A stretch of 64,000 bases of DNA from Ascidia mentula (GCA_947561715.1 OX387201.1:18676001-18740000); one strand, 5' to 3'. Shown: positions 37,401 to 51,290, numbered from the stretch's first letter. Notes: a model not told the origin generated them from the sequence alone. Numbers and translations: made by a program.

Positions 37401-40400
37401 GCGCCTTGGGTCTATTCACGGCGTAGCGTGCTTTTTTTACCAGCGGAAGTCCGTTGCGATGATGTCACCGTTCGCCACAAAGGCACGACAGCGAAAGTAC
37501 AGTTCCGCATAAAACGGTAACCCAACACCCCCATCGATTTCCCGCCATGTTGCGCACACAAAAGAACCCTACCTCCTTGGAATGGGGCGTTCTCCCCCGA
37601 CCCCACGCAGCCATTCGCGCCACAATTCTAGACAACGTGTTGTAGAAATGTCAGTTGGCGTAGTAAAGCGAAGGGCGCATACCTTCGACCGATCGTTGAA
37701 CCGCCCTTAACGGCCGCCCGTCTCAATCGCTCGCACTCTTTTTTTTCTCTCTTATACCTCGTTGGCTCGAAGATTTCTTTGTGCCGCTCGACGCGCGAAA
37801 TGCTCGGACAAATTCGTGCCTTTTGAAACGAGTGGAGAAAAACTTGCATTGTTTCGTCCGTTTTCGCGGGATGAAAATGGCGGGAACTGTTTGACCAAAG
37901 GCTGAATCATAAACCTTTTAGTCGGTTAGAAGCAAATTGTCTTTTCGCCCACTTCTTCGACGCCCATCGCCAAACATCCTGCACACGTTTATTTTTCGGG
38001 AAAAACAGCGTTCGGCAATGACGTCAGTCGATGCACCCAGGTGCACCATTGCGTGTCTGTGAGCCCGGAATGCCGATTCAGCTCCTCAGACACGCGCGCA
38101 AGTGAAAGAAAAGGTCAGCAGAATTGGTATCGCGATCTGGAGGCGATACGAACTAGCAGCTGAATCACGAGGATCGCAGCACGCCAAAGTATTTTGTTTT
38201 CTTGTCTCCGCTTTCACTACGAAGCAAAAAACGAGCAACAGTTGCCAAGCAACTGCACGTGTCTTGACATGCCCCCAGCACGGCGGCACGCGCGAGGATG
38301 GAAATAATTTCGAGGTCGCGTTTCAAATCAGGAAGCCAGTTTTCATTGTTGATGCGCCCGTACCCCAACAAAGACGTCGTAGTAACATATCAACTATATG
38401 CTCCCAAGCTCGCTATGCTTCGAGTTACGATACCACACACACGCTAAAGCTAAACAAAAGGATATTTCGAGCGTTCTGGAATTTGTGTTCTCCGCGCCGC
38501 GTCTGTGGTTCGAGCGTCACGTACGGTTGGATTTGTTTACCCTCCGTTGCCAGGCGACGGAGCCTCTTTGGAGCTCCACGGTTAGAAGTTCATCGCATGG
38601 ACTTTCGAGTAAACCACGCTGGGCAATGCTGTCGATGTCCACATGCCCAGTAGCGGATAGATTCCTTCAAAACCGAAAAGATATTCTTAGAACGAATGTG
38701 GCAACGAAACTGTTCGATTGCTTCCTGGTACCACCAGCAGCGGCGGCAGTCGAGTTTCGATAAACGCCCAACTTAGCCCTGGCAACGGTTGTGCGGGTCG
38801 CAAGCCTATGAGTCATACGCGACTTGTTTTCAAAGCTCTTGGCATTCCGATCGCGCCGTTCCAGCGCCTGACTCACGCCCGCGTGGTTTCCCGCTTATGT
38901 TGCGCCACGAAAAACATAAAACGAACAATTTCCACCCCAGTCCGAGACCACCACTGACAACCTTTCTGCGTCTTCCGCTATTTGTCCCATCGATCTCGCC
39001 CGCGAACCTCTTGTCATGTGACGGGATGACGTCACGATCGAGGTACTTCGTCAACAGGTCGAAGTTGTGTCGTAACACTGGCGCAACTTCCTAGAAGGAC
39101 ACGGCGACCTAAACGTCCTTGAAAACAAGTTCCTGAATCTGCTGCAAAGCGATGACGTGATTATTGTCCAAATTTGATCCACTTCAGTCACATTCTTGGC
39201 GTGTTTTCTTTAATCCAAAATTAAGAATACAGCGGGAGAACACGGAATGTAGATTGGCGATTACGCAATAAACAACGAATTCGGAAAAAATCGCGATCCG
39301 GAATGTTTGATCCGCCCAAGAATGCAGACGGCCGCACATTCCTTAGGTTCACGTCGGATCCGCCCGAACACACGCACGTGCACCTCTGAATATAGCACGA
39401 AGGTTGCGAAACACATTGACAACAGGAACGCATTCATTCAATAGCCCTCGATGTGGTGTTGTTGTGTTTGCCAGCCTTGTTCACCTGTTGCTTGTTTTGA
39501 AAAGCCTCCGCAGTTTGGTGGTGCATGCACGTTGCTAAGACGACAGCAGCATGGCAACGTTGCTTTGTGGTAGCACTTGATCAACGCAATACTCGACAGG
39601 AATGCCGAGTGCAACGGGGACGCGACCTCCGTTTACCGTCGCGTACCTGGAGCGGTTTAGGGGAAATTCGTGCGAGCCTGGAGGCCATTTACATACAGCG
39701 TAGTAAGGTCGTTGTATTGTTTGTCCTCGGGTCGTGCGCTGGTTCCGCGTATTTCGTAAATGGTTAACTCTGCTCGTGCCTGTCATCTGCGGCTGTGAAA
39801 CTGTTTTCTCGCTTCTGTTGAGTAGTCTGCCGTCAGTTTCCAATCTATTCCTTTATTGGTGCGAACGGACGTCCAAAGGGCGCGATAACTTTTTTGTGGA
39901 AACGCATCCAGACGACTCCCCGGCCGGTCTGGACTTGTAAGTCCTCTGCCAAGGTCGTGTTTAACTTTCAAATCCCTCCCGCATGGAATAAAATCATGTC
40001 TAGTGAAGCATTCGTCGAAAAAACTCAGAGACTGAGGTCGGTTGTCCGTTAGTGACGTCATCGATTCTAGAAGAACATCTCGGGAAAATTGCATTATCCC
40101 TTGCAGCGCTCTCTGACATTACGTCATCTGGGTGTGGCTGCCAGATTTTGCTGCAAACCGCCCTTGTCCAGACACTTGAAAACCCACTTCGAAGCGCTTT
40201 AAATAATTCATGCTGCCCTGTCTGTGTTCGTCGTCCGGGCAACCTCTTGCAGTTTTGTTGTTTATAGTGATTTTGAGATTTCTATAGTGACATGTGAACG
40301 TGTTCGCGCTTGAAGCGTTTTAGTGTCGCGCTTATTTTATGAATGAGAACTGGTGAATTGCTCGGCGCTCGGCTCTAGCATCCGGTACAGATCCACGAGT

Positions 40401-43400
40401 ACTCTGTGTACTTTGGTCAATTGCGCTTCGTAGAAAAAAAGCAACCAGGCTGTCGAAGCGGCACCATTGCCTGCAATGCCGCTTCCGAATGACGGCCTTC
40501 GGAGAAAACGCTTGGAGGCCAGAACGGATATGGTGCATCCTTCGAGCCACATTGAACAGGTCAGTTCAGTTCGACCCAAGCCCCAAACGTGTCGTGCGCA
40601 ACTCCTGCAAGCGAACAAACATGTTGATGTCTCCGGCATCAAAACGAAAACGTCAACAAAGCCGCATCGGGATAAGCCAGAGCGAGAGACTGGGCGAATA
40701 TGAATCAGTTGATGTGAATACCGGAAAACTGAGCTACACAAATACTTCAGATGCATTGTTTTATTATACTTGCTTCTTGTGAAAGTGGATTTGGCACAAC
40801 CAGTAATAGTCAGGAAACCCAGTTGGTTGCGGGCTGGAAACGAGTCTCTGGCATGTCGACGGAAGCTAGCTTTATACACGGTATTGCTGGTGACGCGGTG
40901 CGTTGAAGTGATTGATAAAAGCAACGCTTCCCGCCTAACGTACATCCGGTTGGAGAACGCGAACCACGAGCTCTCGGCGTGGCAGCGATCTGTTCCACTG
41001 TCAACATACCAGACATTCCTATGAACGTACGGCGGCTCGGGCACGTTTTCAGAAACCTCTCTCTCTACCAACGCAAACGGTCGCGCTCGTTTAAAAATCG
41101 CCTTACAAAATCTACTGCCCCCGTTGAAGGCAAGTGAAGCAAAACGCCTCGTTTTTTTGTTTCTTTTCGCTCTCTCCATTCACGCAGGCGTTGGTGTTAT
41201 GCCTGTTTTTCCGGTCTGTTCGCGGTTTTGATGTGCTCGTTTGTTGGTGGTAGCGACCGCCTTCAAATGCAGCAGACCGCGACTTCGTACCGAATATAGC
41301 TGACGCTTTGTAAAGAAACCTCCATTGTCTCAGTCGGGACAAAACTGGGGCGGTTCTATTTCGGTTCGCAAGGCCAAGTTCGGTCACGAGGAAGTTGTGC
41401 AATTAAAACAAGCCGCTTTTACCAGATTAGTCCAACACTGACCTACTTGACCACAATTCAATTTTGAAATCCATCTCAAAAATCGGATAATCGTGTTGAG
41501 CGCGACCCGAATTCGGTCGCAAACTTCCACGTAGAAATCATGGCAACCACGTGGTGGTCAAGTTCTTTATTAGGTCTCACGCGCGACCAAAGCCGCAGAA
41601 AACAGCCAAGAAGGGCACCAGACACCGGAAAGCAAGGCCTTCGATTTGATGGGAACCGCTATATCCTGCCCGGCCTCCTATAATTTCGGGCCCACTGCGC
41701 GGAGTTTTTGTCTCACGCCACTCTTAACGACCGGATGGACGAGTGGTGATTTTCGAGCTCGACCTGTGTCTTTCAAAAGTGGCTTGACCTTCACATTTTG
41801 TCATGATATGAAACGCCACGCCCTTTAGGCTGATATTAACAACAGAACGATACAAGGAACAGTTTTCCTGCAGAAATTTGCAATAATTCCGTTGAGAAAA
41901 TCGCGTTGGTTTTAGTTCCGGGTTTCATATCCGGGTTCACGAAGTCCAATCCTGCCCCCCGACCGGTTCTCATGGCTTAATACAGGGATTATCGAGCGAG
42001 GGCCAGCTTTCGTTTCTAATGGCAGCGCAGACGCACGCCAAAAAGCGTGGGAACCGAACGCGGATATGAAGTTTATGCGTTTGCCCGGGACGGATGCAGA
42101 AGGCCCGTCACACAAGAAACTCTTGCCTTCCGCTTACTGCCAGCGGCTTTATCTATTTTTAGACGAGTGTTAATAAAACAAGACTCTGCGTTTGGCTGCT
42201 GTGTATATAGACGCACAATGATTTGTATTGAAGCAGGAAGTATGTTCAAATGCGTCGAGTGATGTTTTCCGCCGTCAAGAGTCCTTGTGCTGTTTCAAAA
42301 TATCTGTCCCTAACTGTGCGTCCCTTTGCTTCCCTTTAACCAAAACTGGTACTTAATGCTAAAACAAGCAGAGTGTGGTTGGAATAACCGTGGGTCCGCC
42401 GGAGGTTTGTGGAACCGCACGACTATGCGGATATCCTGGTGTGGTTATAAATCAGAGCCACTCACATGTCGAGTTCACACTTAAACGTGTCTGGCGCGCT
42501 GCTTTTCGCACTGACATTGTTAAAAATGGAGAATTAAAGTGGCTGAAACGGTCCGCCTTGATCGTAATTGAACCCTGACATCTCTGTCCTCCAACTACCA
42601 ACACTTATCAAGTCAAAGCGTAATTGCAGTGTAGGTGATGATCAGACATCGGCGCGCGAAGGCGACATCGTGTATCAAGTATCGACACGCGCCTTCCCGT
42701 CGCCCTAATAGCTTTAACAGACGAGCAAAGGTGTCGCTTTTGACCGTGCCGATGACAGGAAATTCTCGCGCCCAAACCTAAGACGGCCTCCCTAATTTGT
42801 CTGCGGACTTGTCAATCATCATACAGAGAGTCGCGCGGAAGAAGGCTGAACAAAGGATAAAAGAACGCCGGCGATCGCGTTAATACAACTCTCTTTCGCT
42901 CCCTTTTTATCCTAATGGCCGCTATTAAATCGTTAGACACGAACCCTCGGTCCCTACCCCCCAGGCTTTTACGTCATAAAGGCTGTATTGACGCAAATGG
43001 CGGTTTTGGGCGCCTGTGTAACACTCCCATGTGAAAAACGTCATTGCGTTGCGTCTTGACGCACGAACGTGGAACCGAAAAACAGTCAACTGACGACGTG
43101 GCGACCATCATGAATAATCGATGAATTAATGCCACGCCCGTTTGGTTGCTGCAGCTCGTCAATGTTTTGCAGCAGTTGCGTTGGTTGAGTGGAAAAGTGT
43201 AAAGAGGGCAAACCTTTATTTTCCCGTGCCCTGTTCGTGACTGGTTGAGTAAAATGCAAAATATTTGGCTACGTGCTCGTTTTGGTAACTGCACGTTCCA
43301 CCTACCACTTCAGTTTACTGTACTACAAAGTGGAAACGTCATAGCAACGTTGACGTGGCAACCGTGCGCAGGTCGGATCTAGGTAACTCGACCGACCAAT

Positions 43401-46400
43401 TGGGAAACCATGTTCTGGTGGTTTGTTGTGCTAGTTGCGATTGATTGCTGCCCCTGGCAGACACAGAAGGCACTGCTCGCTCCATACATGACCTGGTTTA
43501 AATGAACATGCGTTTCACCAACCAGCGGGTCGTTCGTCATCGTCTAATCTTCGTCAGGGGAAATGACAAAAAACACGGCGAAAGTCCTCATTGCACTTTG
43601 CAGGGGTTTTGCGATTCGCGAAAAAATCGCCGCGTTGCAACGAAACCGAACCGCGATCACGCGATGTTGGAGCTGCAGAGGCGCCAATCACGTAGAGACC
43701 GTCGGGGCGCCGGAGCCGCAATCGATTCTGGCGATGACGCAAGCCCTGCATAACATAGCAAGGTCATAAGCGACCAAGAGTAGCGAGGCAAAAAGTAAAG
43801 CATTGCGTCATCCATTTAAAGTGACTCAGAGGTACTTTTTCAAAGTAAAAGCTGGAAAGCGAGAGTGCACCTGCCACAAATATAAATTATGCAACCCCGC
43901 TGCCATTTTTTCCATCCCTATGGTGGACTATACCGGCGGACACGAATTTTAAATTACGCTACGTTGGAAAATTAGCGAGGGTGTGCGGTAGTTCGAGCAG
44001 TGAAAGAATATTTAGACGCCAGCTGCCAGTCGCGGGAATAACGATCCAACATAACGGGGCGATGTCCCGTCACAAGCGGGAGCTCAAAGATCAAAGTCCC
44101 CGCTATGGACAGCTGCGGTGTTTTGAGCAATAAAGACACACGGAGATGGCGGCGTGGTCCCGCATTATTACAGCTATATGCGTACATGTGTCACTGCCCA
44201 AGCTTGTGCAAACAAGACTGTCGACTTTGCCCTGTCTGCGGGCTCACATTCCTCTCATACTTGCACAGTACAATGATTCCTCGCCCTCTCTGCACCTTCC
44301 CAGAGCAAGCGACGAGAATGCGGCAACGCGTACGACGAAATTAAGCATGGTTTCGCTGGAAATGGAGCCGGAGCGAAACCGGTCTTTCCAGTATAACGTG
44401 GGTGCTGCACCAGCTTGTGGTCGCGGCATATGTTTTGCTAAACTAAACCCGTGTCAACTCAGCGACGGTTTGTGGAACTCGCCTCAATTCGAACTCCCGA
44501 AAGCGGAAGGTGGCACTTGAAATCCACCCCGTGCACGCCAGGAAGGCGAACGAAAGACAATAGTTAGTTCAAACAATTAACTTTCCACCTGGGCCAAGCG
44601 CAAGGTCATTGCTTTACCTTTGGGCGATTTGTTTGTCTAAATCCGAGTGTTCAAAGGCCTTGAAGTAGCCCGGAATGAGTCAGCTTTGTTGACCCTGCCC
44701 CCATCGAGTTTGCTTTGCGTTTTTAGACTGTGTGTACCAACGCTACTTCCCCAACCGGATACAGCCTACGTTGAGGCTCGGTCCAACCCTTGGGACGTTT
44801 AGGCTTGTTATTGGGCGCCAAATGGTCGCATCCGTGATGAACGGTTTAGCGTATTTTCCAACCGATCAATAACCGGATGCTCTCAAAAGCACGGGACGCG
44901 AATTGAGGGCTCTGGCGGTTTTCCATCACGCGAGCCAAGGGCCAAACGATGCGACGCGTTCTGATCGCCGATATCTTTTGATATATCGCGCTAATATTGT
45001 TTTGGACATTAGTTTATTCGCGATCTGCCGTCGAGCACCACTTGTATGTTGATCGAACGCGGTTCGAGTGGCTATAATTTAATCCCGTTCCCGTGGCAAC
45101 GTATTTCGCCATCGAGAGGGGCTTAAACCCTTCAATGCCTGATTCCGGTTATCCCTGATTACTTATTTAAGCCGGGATTCTGGACCGCGTTGTCTGTTTT
45201 GAGTGCTCTTTCATTCAGTCCACGTAACTGGTTATTTTTCATTCCAGGAACACGCGTATATTCGCCACCTGAATGGATCCGCAAGCACAGATACCACGGC
45301 CGATCCGCAACAGTCTGGTCACTAGGCGTCCTCTTGTACGACATGGTATGCGGGGATATTCCTTTCGACAAGGACGAAGAGATCGAAAGTGCCGACGTCC
45401 GTTTCACTCAACCCATCTCTCCCGGTAAGATTTCTATTGACGCTGCTGTATTAAATATTTATTAGGGAGGCATTTGTGCGTAACAGGATATTTTTTATGT
45501 TCTGCATCTAACCTTCCGCCGCGAAACGGAAATTGTCGCCTCTCATTTAAACCGCGTGCAGTGTGTATACCAAAAACAACCGCCCACACACAACGCCCCC
45601 CCGAGCAAGGCGATACACCGTCGCAAAAACATAACATATTGTTTTGCCTCCCGCTGTCAATTGGTTTGCCATCGTCAGCGCGATAATAGGCAGCACAACA
45701 GGTTTGGCATCATTTACAAAATGCAAAACGTGATTAACGGCCATTTAAGCCGAGGTATAACCGCAGTCTTCAATTGCAAGTCCCATTTTGTAGCGCAGCA
45801 GCTTATACGCGAAACCTCATTGGCTAACGTATTTGTGACGGCACAAACCTGTTTATCGCTGTCTCTGTGACGTCGACAGGCATTCCCTCGAAAGGCAGGG
45901 CTGCTAATTATAGCAGAGCCTATTTCGGTCTTTTCCTCGCAGACAGGGTGTCCTTAGTGTGGTGCGCATAGCGTAGCGCACATTTCCGCATGAGCTTATC
46001 GATGCAAATGCCTAATTCCTGGCGTTTGAATGCTAATGAGAGGACTGGGCGTTTGTTCCCGTGCTGGATATGACTGCTAAAGGAATACGCCCGAACGGCA
46101 AATAACGAACAGTTAGAGAAACGCCCTGTCGCACTATTCGCTCATCCGTCAAACTGCTCGCGACGCCCAGTTGTTCAAAGACCAGATTCCCTTTGATCCG
46201 CAATCGCGCTCATACACTTACGCAAGCGCCGCGCGCGCGCACGTGTGTTCGTTAACACGTAGTAAGGCTCTTGAGTTGGTTCTTAAACCGTCCTATGTCG
46301 AGTTCTTTTCGTGCGACATTCGAAGGCGGTCGAAAACGCCGTCGCCGTGGAATTTCCGATCCGCCAATTTGGGTGGGCGCATTTACTATTTACCCCCACG

Positions 46401-46873
46401 TAGGTAATCCTTCTTCAACCCACTCTGCTACAAGAGGCGATCGCGCCAAATTGCCACCCCCGTTTCGCGTTATTTCCTCTGCACGTAAATAGCCGAATAA
46501 ACGCAAATTAACCCCCTTGTATGCATATTGCTTTGATGTCGCACCTGTCGCCCATAGCAGCTGTAACAAAAATTCCTTTGTATTCACAGAGTGCGAGGAC
46601 CTCATCCGATCATTACTGTCCTTTCGTCCGTCGGACAGACCCACGTTAGAAAAGATAATGGTTCATCCCTGGATCCTTAAAGGCGACTTTATTTCCAGGT
46701 AATTGTCGTGTCATCAATAGTTGGAAACAATGGCCGAACAATGCCGTGATTGTGAGCTAACATCCGCTTTTTCTGCCCGCAGGCATTGCGGTTCGGTGGT
46801 GAACCACATTCGAACTTCATCGGAGTGTTCTGACGGAGGCAGCTCCACAGACAGCACGGAAAGCTTCAACTGA
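34457..46873 (+). CDS. PIM: PIM-family serine/threonine kinase
   Basis: Seven exons: 34457-34541, 34617-34765, 34839-35045, 35119-35275, 45248-45424, 46590-46698, 46783-46873; 324 residues (human PIM1 313). It is nearly all kinase domain: GSGGFG loop (44-49), Lys66, HRD at 162-164, DFG at 183-185 and YSPPEW in the activation segment. The hinge ERPEP (118-122) with its second proline is the PIM hallmark; it removes one hinge hydrogen bond and shapes the ATP pocket. PIM kinases are constitutively active survival kinases downstream of JAK/STAT, controlled mainly by transcript and protein level. The 28-residue N terminus has a HQHHH run and the tail is Ser-rich and acidic. Intron 4 is 9,972 bp, far longer than any other intron here. 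The 3' UTR carries AU-rich elements. Confidence 0.96.
35276..45247 (+). other. 9.97-kb GC/CpG-rich intron 4 of PIM
   Basis: It separates the exon ending ...VEFDG from the one starting TRVYSPPEW, within the kinase activation segment. It is visibly richer in G+C and CpG than flanking DNA. It holds three TGACGTCA octamers (38019, 39027, 40053) and a perfect RFX X-box, GTTGCCAAGCAAC, at 38241-38253. A 280-codon antisense open frame (40337-41179) has no recognisable domain. No transposon with defined ends was seen. Confidence 0.85.
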
Positions 46874-48160
46874 AAATTCCGCGCCGTCTGGTTTTCGCGA
46901 CTGCGCCGAGACTATGAAGCGCGCGAATCGCAACAAAAACGCGATAACCCATCGTAAAAGGTCGACAAACCCAAGTTTAGCCAACTCATATTCGGTGCCA
47001 GGGAAGTCCAATTCAAATCGGTGTCTAACTAAGCCAAAAAGTGAGCAACACTTCCGGCTTCCGCTCCACAAAATTCCCACGATCCACGGTGCTGACGTCA
47101 CAGAATATGGCGCCGTAGTGGATGAGCTTTTTTATTTATGTTATTTATTGAAGAGAACCTTCTCTTTTTGTCTTTGTTGCTGTTTTTCATTGGTTGTCCG
47201 CCCCTTACATCGGTATCGTCATTTTATTTGTCACGTCGTGTTTGTTTCGTTTAAAACGATTGTTTGCTGTAACGTTTTTTCTCTCCTTTTGTTGTTTACG
47301 AACCTGTGGAAGTCGCCTATGTTTATTTATTGATGCTTTTTCTTCACCATTAATCACTAACTTTAGGCCGAAATATTTCGCAGGCAACCTCAACACGGTA
47401 TAATGTAACAACTAAATTTTTTGAGGGTAAACACTGCTGGACAATGTCACCGTCCGCGTTTCACGTTTGTCCGTTTGTGTAAAACTATTGATGTATGAGC
47501 TTTAACAGAGTTGCTATTATTTATTATTTCATCTCCTTTTTGTGTTTTCGGTGCTTTTTCCGTTTTCAAATGTGGTCAAGCTGCCGGCAGTGACCTGATT
47601 TGGTCGAAAGATTGTTTGGTTTACCCACGAAAGTGTTTAAAATGACAAATTTAACTGCTTTTTTCAAAAATTCGAATCCCAACCAATAACTCGTGCCAGG
47701 CACAGAGCGTGTACAGGCGCGAATTTTAATTCGATTCATATTTGGAACAAACAATCCAGGTGACAAAACAGAAACACGGATTGTCTTTTATTCGAGAAAC
47801 AAAAACGCGGCGCTTCGAGCGCTCTTTCCGCATAATTCGTGGTTTCCGAGCAGGACGCGCGCGGCAGACGCACCTCATAAGGCAAAATCCCCACAATTGT
47901 AAACCCCTCCAAGCAACCAAACTTTCGCGAGCCTGCCTTCCAAACTTTGTGTGTTTTTTGGCTTCGTCTTCTTTCATGTAACACAGCTAGCTGTGGGCTT
48001 CAATGGGTTCGGTTAATGTCGTGGCCTGCTGTGTTCTTTTTGCGCTGTCGTTATTTATTCGTTGTCGTCTTTTCCTTTTGACATTCTTACTATTATTATT
48101 ATTATTACCGTTTACTTTATTTATTCTTGAAAAATAAAAACCCCTGAATGAGATGATGGT
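46874..48160 (+). promoter_or_regulatory. PIM 3' UTR with AU-rich element array
   Basis: Five copies of the decay nonamer TTATTTATT follow the PIM stop codon, at 47141-47149, 47323-47331, 47517-47525, 48051-48059 and 48117-48125. A polyadenylation signal AATAAA is at 48133-48138. In vertebrates UUAUUUAUU-type elements bind TTP/AUF1-type proteins and shorten the half-life of growth-related mRNAs, PIM1 included. The 3' end near 48.15-48.16 kb is inferred from the signal. Confidence 0.7.
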
Positions 48161-48504
48161 GAAACGTGGTCATCCAGTTGTTACAAACTCAATAGGTTTT
48201 GATCTCAATCGTCGAAGGCAGTTTATGTAGAGGCAACGAGGCAAGCGTAAAACACATGCAGTTTATTAAAACAAAACAAAATCCCTGTAGGGCAATTTTC
48301 TTGGCATCTTAGTTCCAGTTACGTATTAGAGGAGTGTTCGGCAGTGTTATACAATCATAGTTTGATCAAAACCACCTCATTCTATTTCCAATAAACGCAG
48401 ATGTTTGCATGTAATTTTCCAATCGTGTGATTATTTTCTTATCAGCCTTTCATATTAACTCTTCACGGGGTCATTACGTCACAGATCCACCCCTTGATCC
48501 AGAC

Positions 48505-48700
48505 CAGCGATTCTCAACCTTCTATGCCTCGCGGCCACCCAAACAGAAACGTTCCACCTGTTCATATACAAAATAACGCTGATGACAGCATAAAAACAGC
48601 CAAACAAATCCATTTATAATGAAATTTTATATGATGCAATCCGTGCGGTCTCTGTTCATACCCCCACCCCAGAGGGGTCATAGGTCATGAAGAAACCGTG
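48505..48700 (+). repeat. hAT-like transposon end
   Basis: Starts CAGCGATTCTCAACC and continues ...CTCGCGGCCACCC, close to the terminal inverted repeats of hAT (Charlie-type) elements. No matching right-hand terminus was found nearby, so it is a truncated or old copy; the right boundary is a guess. A much shorter hAT-like motif, CAGTGGTTTTCAAACC, lies at 25722 in an HS6ST intron. Confidence 0.4.
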
Positions 48701-51280
48701 ATTTACCAAGCACTTCACACTATGTGAATGCTAAAATAAATGTAAGATGGCCTGGAGAATATCAGCTCCTCTTAATTCCAAGTAAATATTGCAAACAAAT
48801 GTCACCTTAGTGCATGACATTATAAGAGCCCCCATTTGCATTTTGTGCGTTTCCTTGTGGAGCATTTGAATAGAAATTTACAAAGGTTGTGTCAGCTGGG
48901 CGTGATAGATTTTGGCCAACCACAATGCTGCTATGACTTTGAGAGCCAGGCTTTATTGACTGACGTCACACAAGTAGTAATATAGTGGCGTGAAGTTGAT
49001 GATTGGTTTGAACTTCGGGAAAAGGACAGAGGGTAATTGTGTTCGAACTTTGCTCTTTAAAATAAACCAATCTATTTGGTTCGAAGCAATATCAAAAACT
49101 AATCAAAACTTAAAACAACAGATATATGGTTTCACATGTTTATAACATATATTTTTAAATACAAAAACGTTGCTTGCATGAAAACGTGCTCATAAAACGT
49201 AGTTTGACTATCTTTCATGTGTAAAATGTTTTTGACACGCATTCAAAATGCGCCATGCACCATTGCTACTTCAACAAGAGGCGCCAAAAGTTCTAAACCG
49301 GAAAACCCTACAACGCGTTGCGGAAATGACAACGTTATAACCGCATCCGCAACGTCTCATCCTCCCAACAGCATTTGTTGAACCTGACAACTAACTCTCA
49401 CTGTTGGCGGGGTCACTGAAGGTCAAGGGCAAAAATTGCCCAGGTTTCCGTTCGACCTACTTTTACCTTTTGAGCAAGTCGAACTAGGCGTAACTGCTGT
49501 GTGCCTTTTTTCCATGCGAGAGGATTTGAGCGTTATAAGAGATATCGGTCACATTTCATGGGAAAAGGATGAGTCAAATGCACGATTACCGGATTGCGTT
49601 TCTTAAATTAGTAATTTCTGTCACGATTCGTAATAAAAGCCGATAAGTAATTCGTTATTCCATTCATTTTCAAACTTGTTTTCATTTGCTCACAATCACC
49701 CAAACAACCAATGGTGTAACGAATGGTGTCGTTCTTAATACCTGAAAATACGTCACATACCTTAAAAAAACACGCTATGTTTTTGACAAACGGGATTTAA
49801 AACATCGTTACGTGTACATTTGTGAAACGAAACACCATTTCTATAAATCTGACGAAGCGAAAGACTCGGAAACCTCGGTCGATCGGTCGTGTGGGCTAAG
49901 CAAAATATTTCCTGTTTTATTTTATTGACGTCGGGACATCTCAAGACTTCCGCTCGTAGACCGAAAGGCAAACACGAGAAACAAGCGATAAAATGTGAGC
50001 AAACATCGCTAGATGAGATTTGTCGGACCGGGAGAATCGCATTAGGACAAACAAAGTTTCAGTCAACAACCCTTCGACCTTCAGCATCGAGTCGAGTCAT
50101 GGTGTCACGTGCCTTGTGCTAACGTCACGCGCTATTGAAACGTGTCTCGTGGTGCGCACGTGGTAAGCGAAGGGACGTAAATAGCCCGTTTTCGCGCTTT
50201 TGTGCCTGTTTATGACGTCACAAAGACTTTCGACATGTGATGGATTTAAACGGAAAAAGTTGCTTGGTATTTTTTTTTATCGAACATGGCGAAGAGATAC
50301 GTCAGGGGTTGGATAAGGATTACGTTATGACGTAATAAGAAACGAATATGTCTCTCCACGTACAGTTTTTCGTGGAATACGAGGTGGAATCAATAGTGAG
50401 TTGTCTTGTTTGTGACGTCACATTGTTAGTTTATTCTGCCTGTAATGTCACAATGCTTTTTCTTACCAAAGAAAGATTTTGCAGTGGGATAATTACGACG
50501 CCTCCAAAAACAAGTTTTTTGACTGCGTGACTGGGAAAAGGTTGGTCTATTGGCCCTGTGCCGACCACAGCAGTCGACATTTTGGTAAAACTGTTTTTCA
50601 GTAGACATCAAAGAGATTAACTAACTCTGCGGCTCCCACGGGCTAAAGTGGTCGGAAAAAATATCGACTCAGTTGCTTAATACGATGGCCCGATAACTTG
50701 CATAACTTTTACCCACGAAACTGATTTTAGGTAATAATCCACTACCGGCTTGTTGTGATAACATGCCCGTTGCATAACGTCGATATCATCAAACGGTTAT
50801 GCAACGCACGTTTTTCTTGTTACGCAACAATATTACGACGTTTGATGACTGACGCAGGCGTTGTAGGTTTTTATTCGACGAAAATCTCGACAATTCAAAT
50901 TTTTTTGGCAATTCACAAACAACTCTAAACCAACTCAACTTTGGTTTCACAATGAAAGGACGGAATAGAAGTATACATGCAATAGTTAACTCCCATCTAA
51001 AAATACAAATAAATGTCCCGAGGCGTATCAATAGTAAGCACAGCAGTTTTGTGTACCTTTTTACCATTTTTGAATGTTGCTTGTTATTTTTATGCGTTAA
51101 TTAAGCCTGTAGGGCCTTCAGCAACCACGGGAATTTAAACCACGTGTTCATTTCCCGCCGTATGCCGTAAACAGGCGTAGGAGAAAGAAACAAGCATTCT
51201 ATTTTGTGCATGGCAAGCTATTGTTATATTGTGTGATTACATACCTTTTATTCATGCCACTGTTCTACCTAATTTCAGTG

Positions 51281-51290
51281 GTCACGTGAC
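51281..51290. promoter_or_regulatory. Perfect GTCACGTGAC palindrome
   Basis: Identical to the CLEAR-type site before FAM185A, but here no gene is close by. It could mark a distal element or an unrecognised promoter. Confidence 0.3.

Noticed and set aside
46914-47333. 139-codon open frame after PIM
   Set aside because: Lies wholly in the PIM 3' UTR, has no family resemblance and overlaps the AU-rich elements; treated as chance.
47665-47690. B-box-like ATTCGAATCCCAACC
   Set aside because: No A-box at a sensible distance and no arm pairing.
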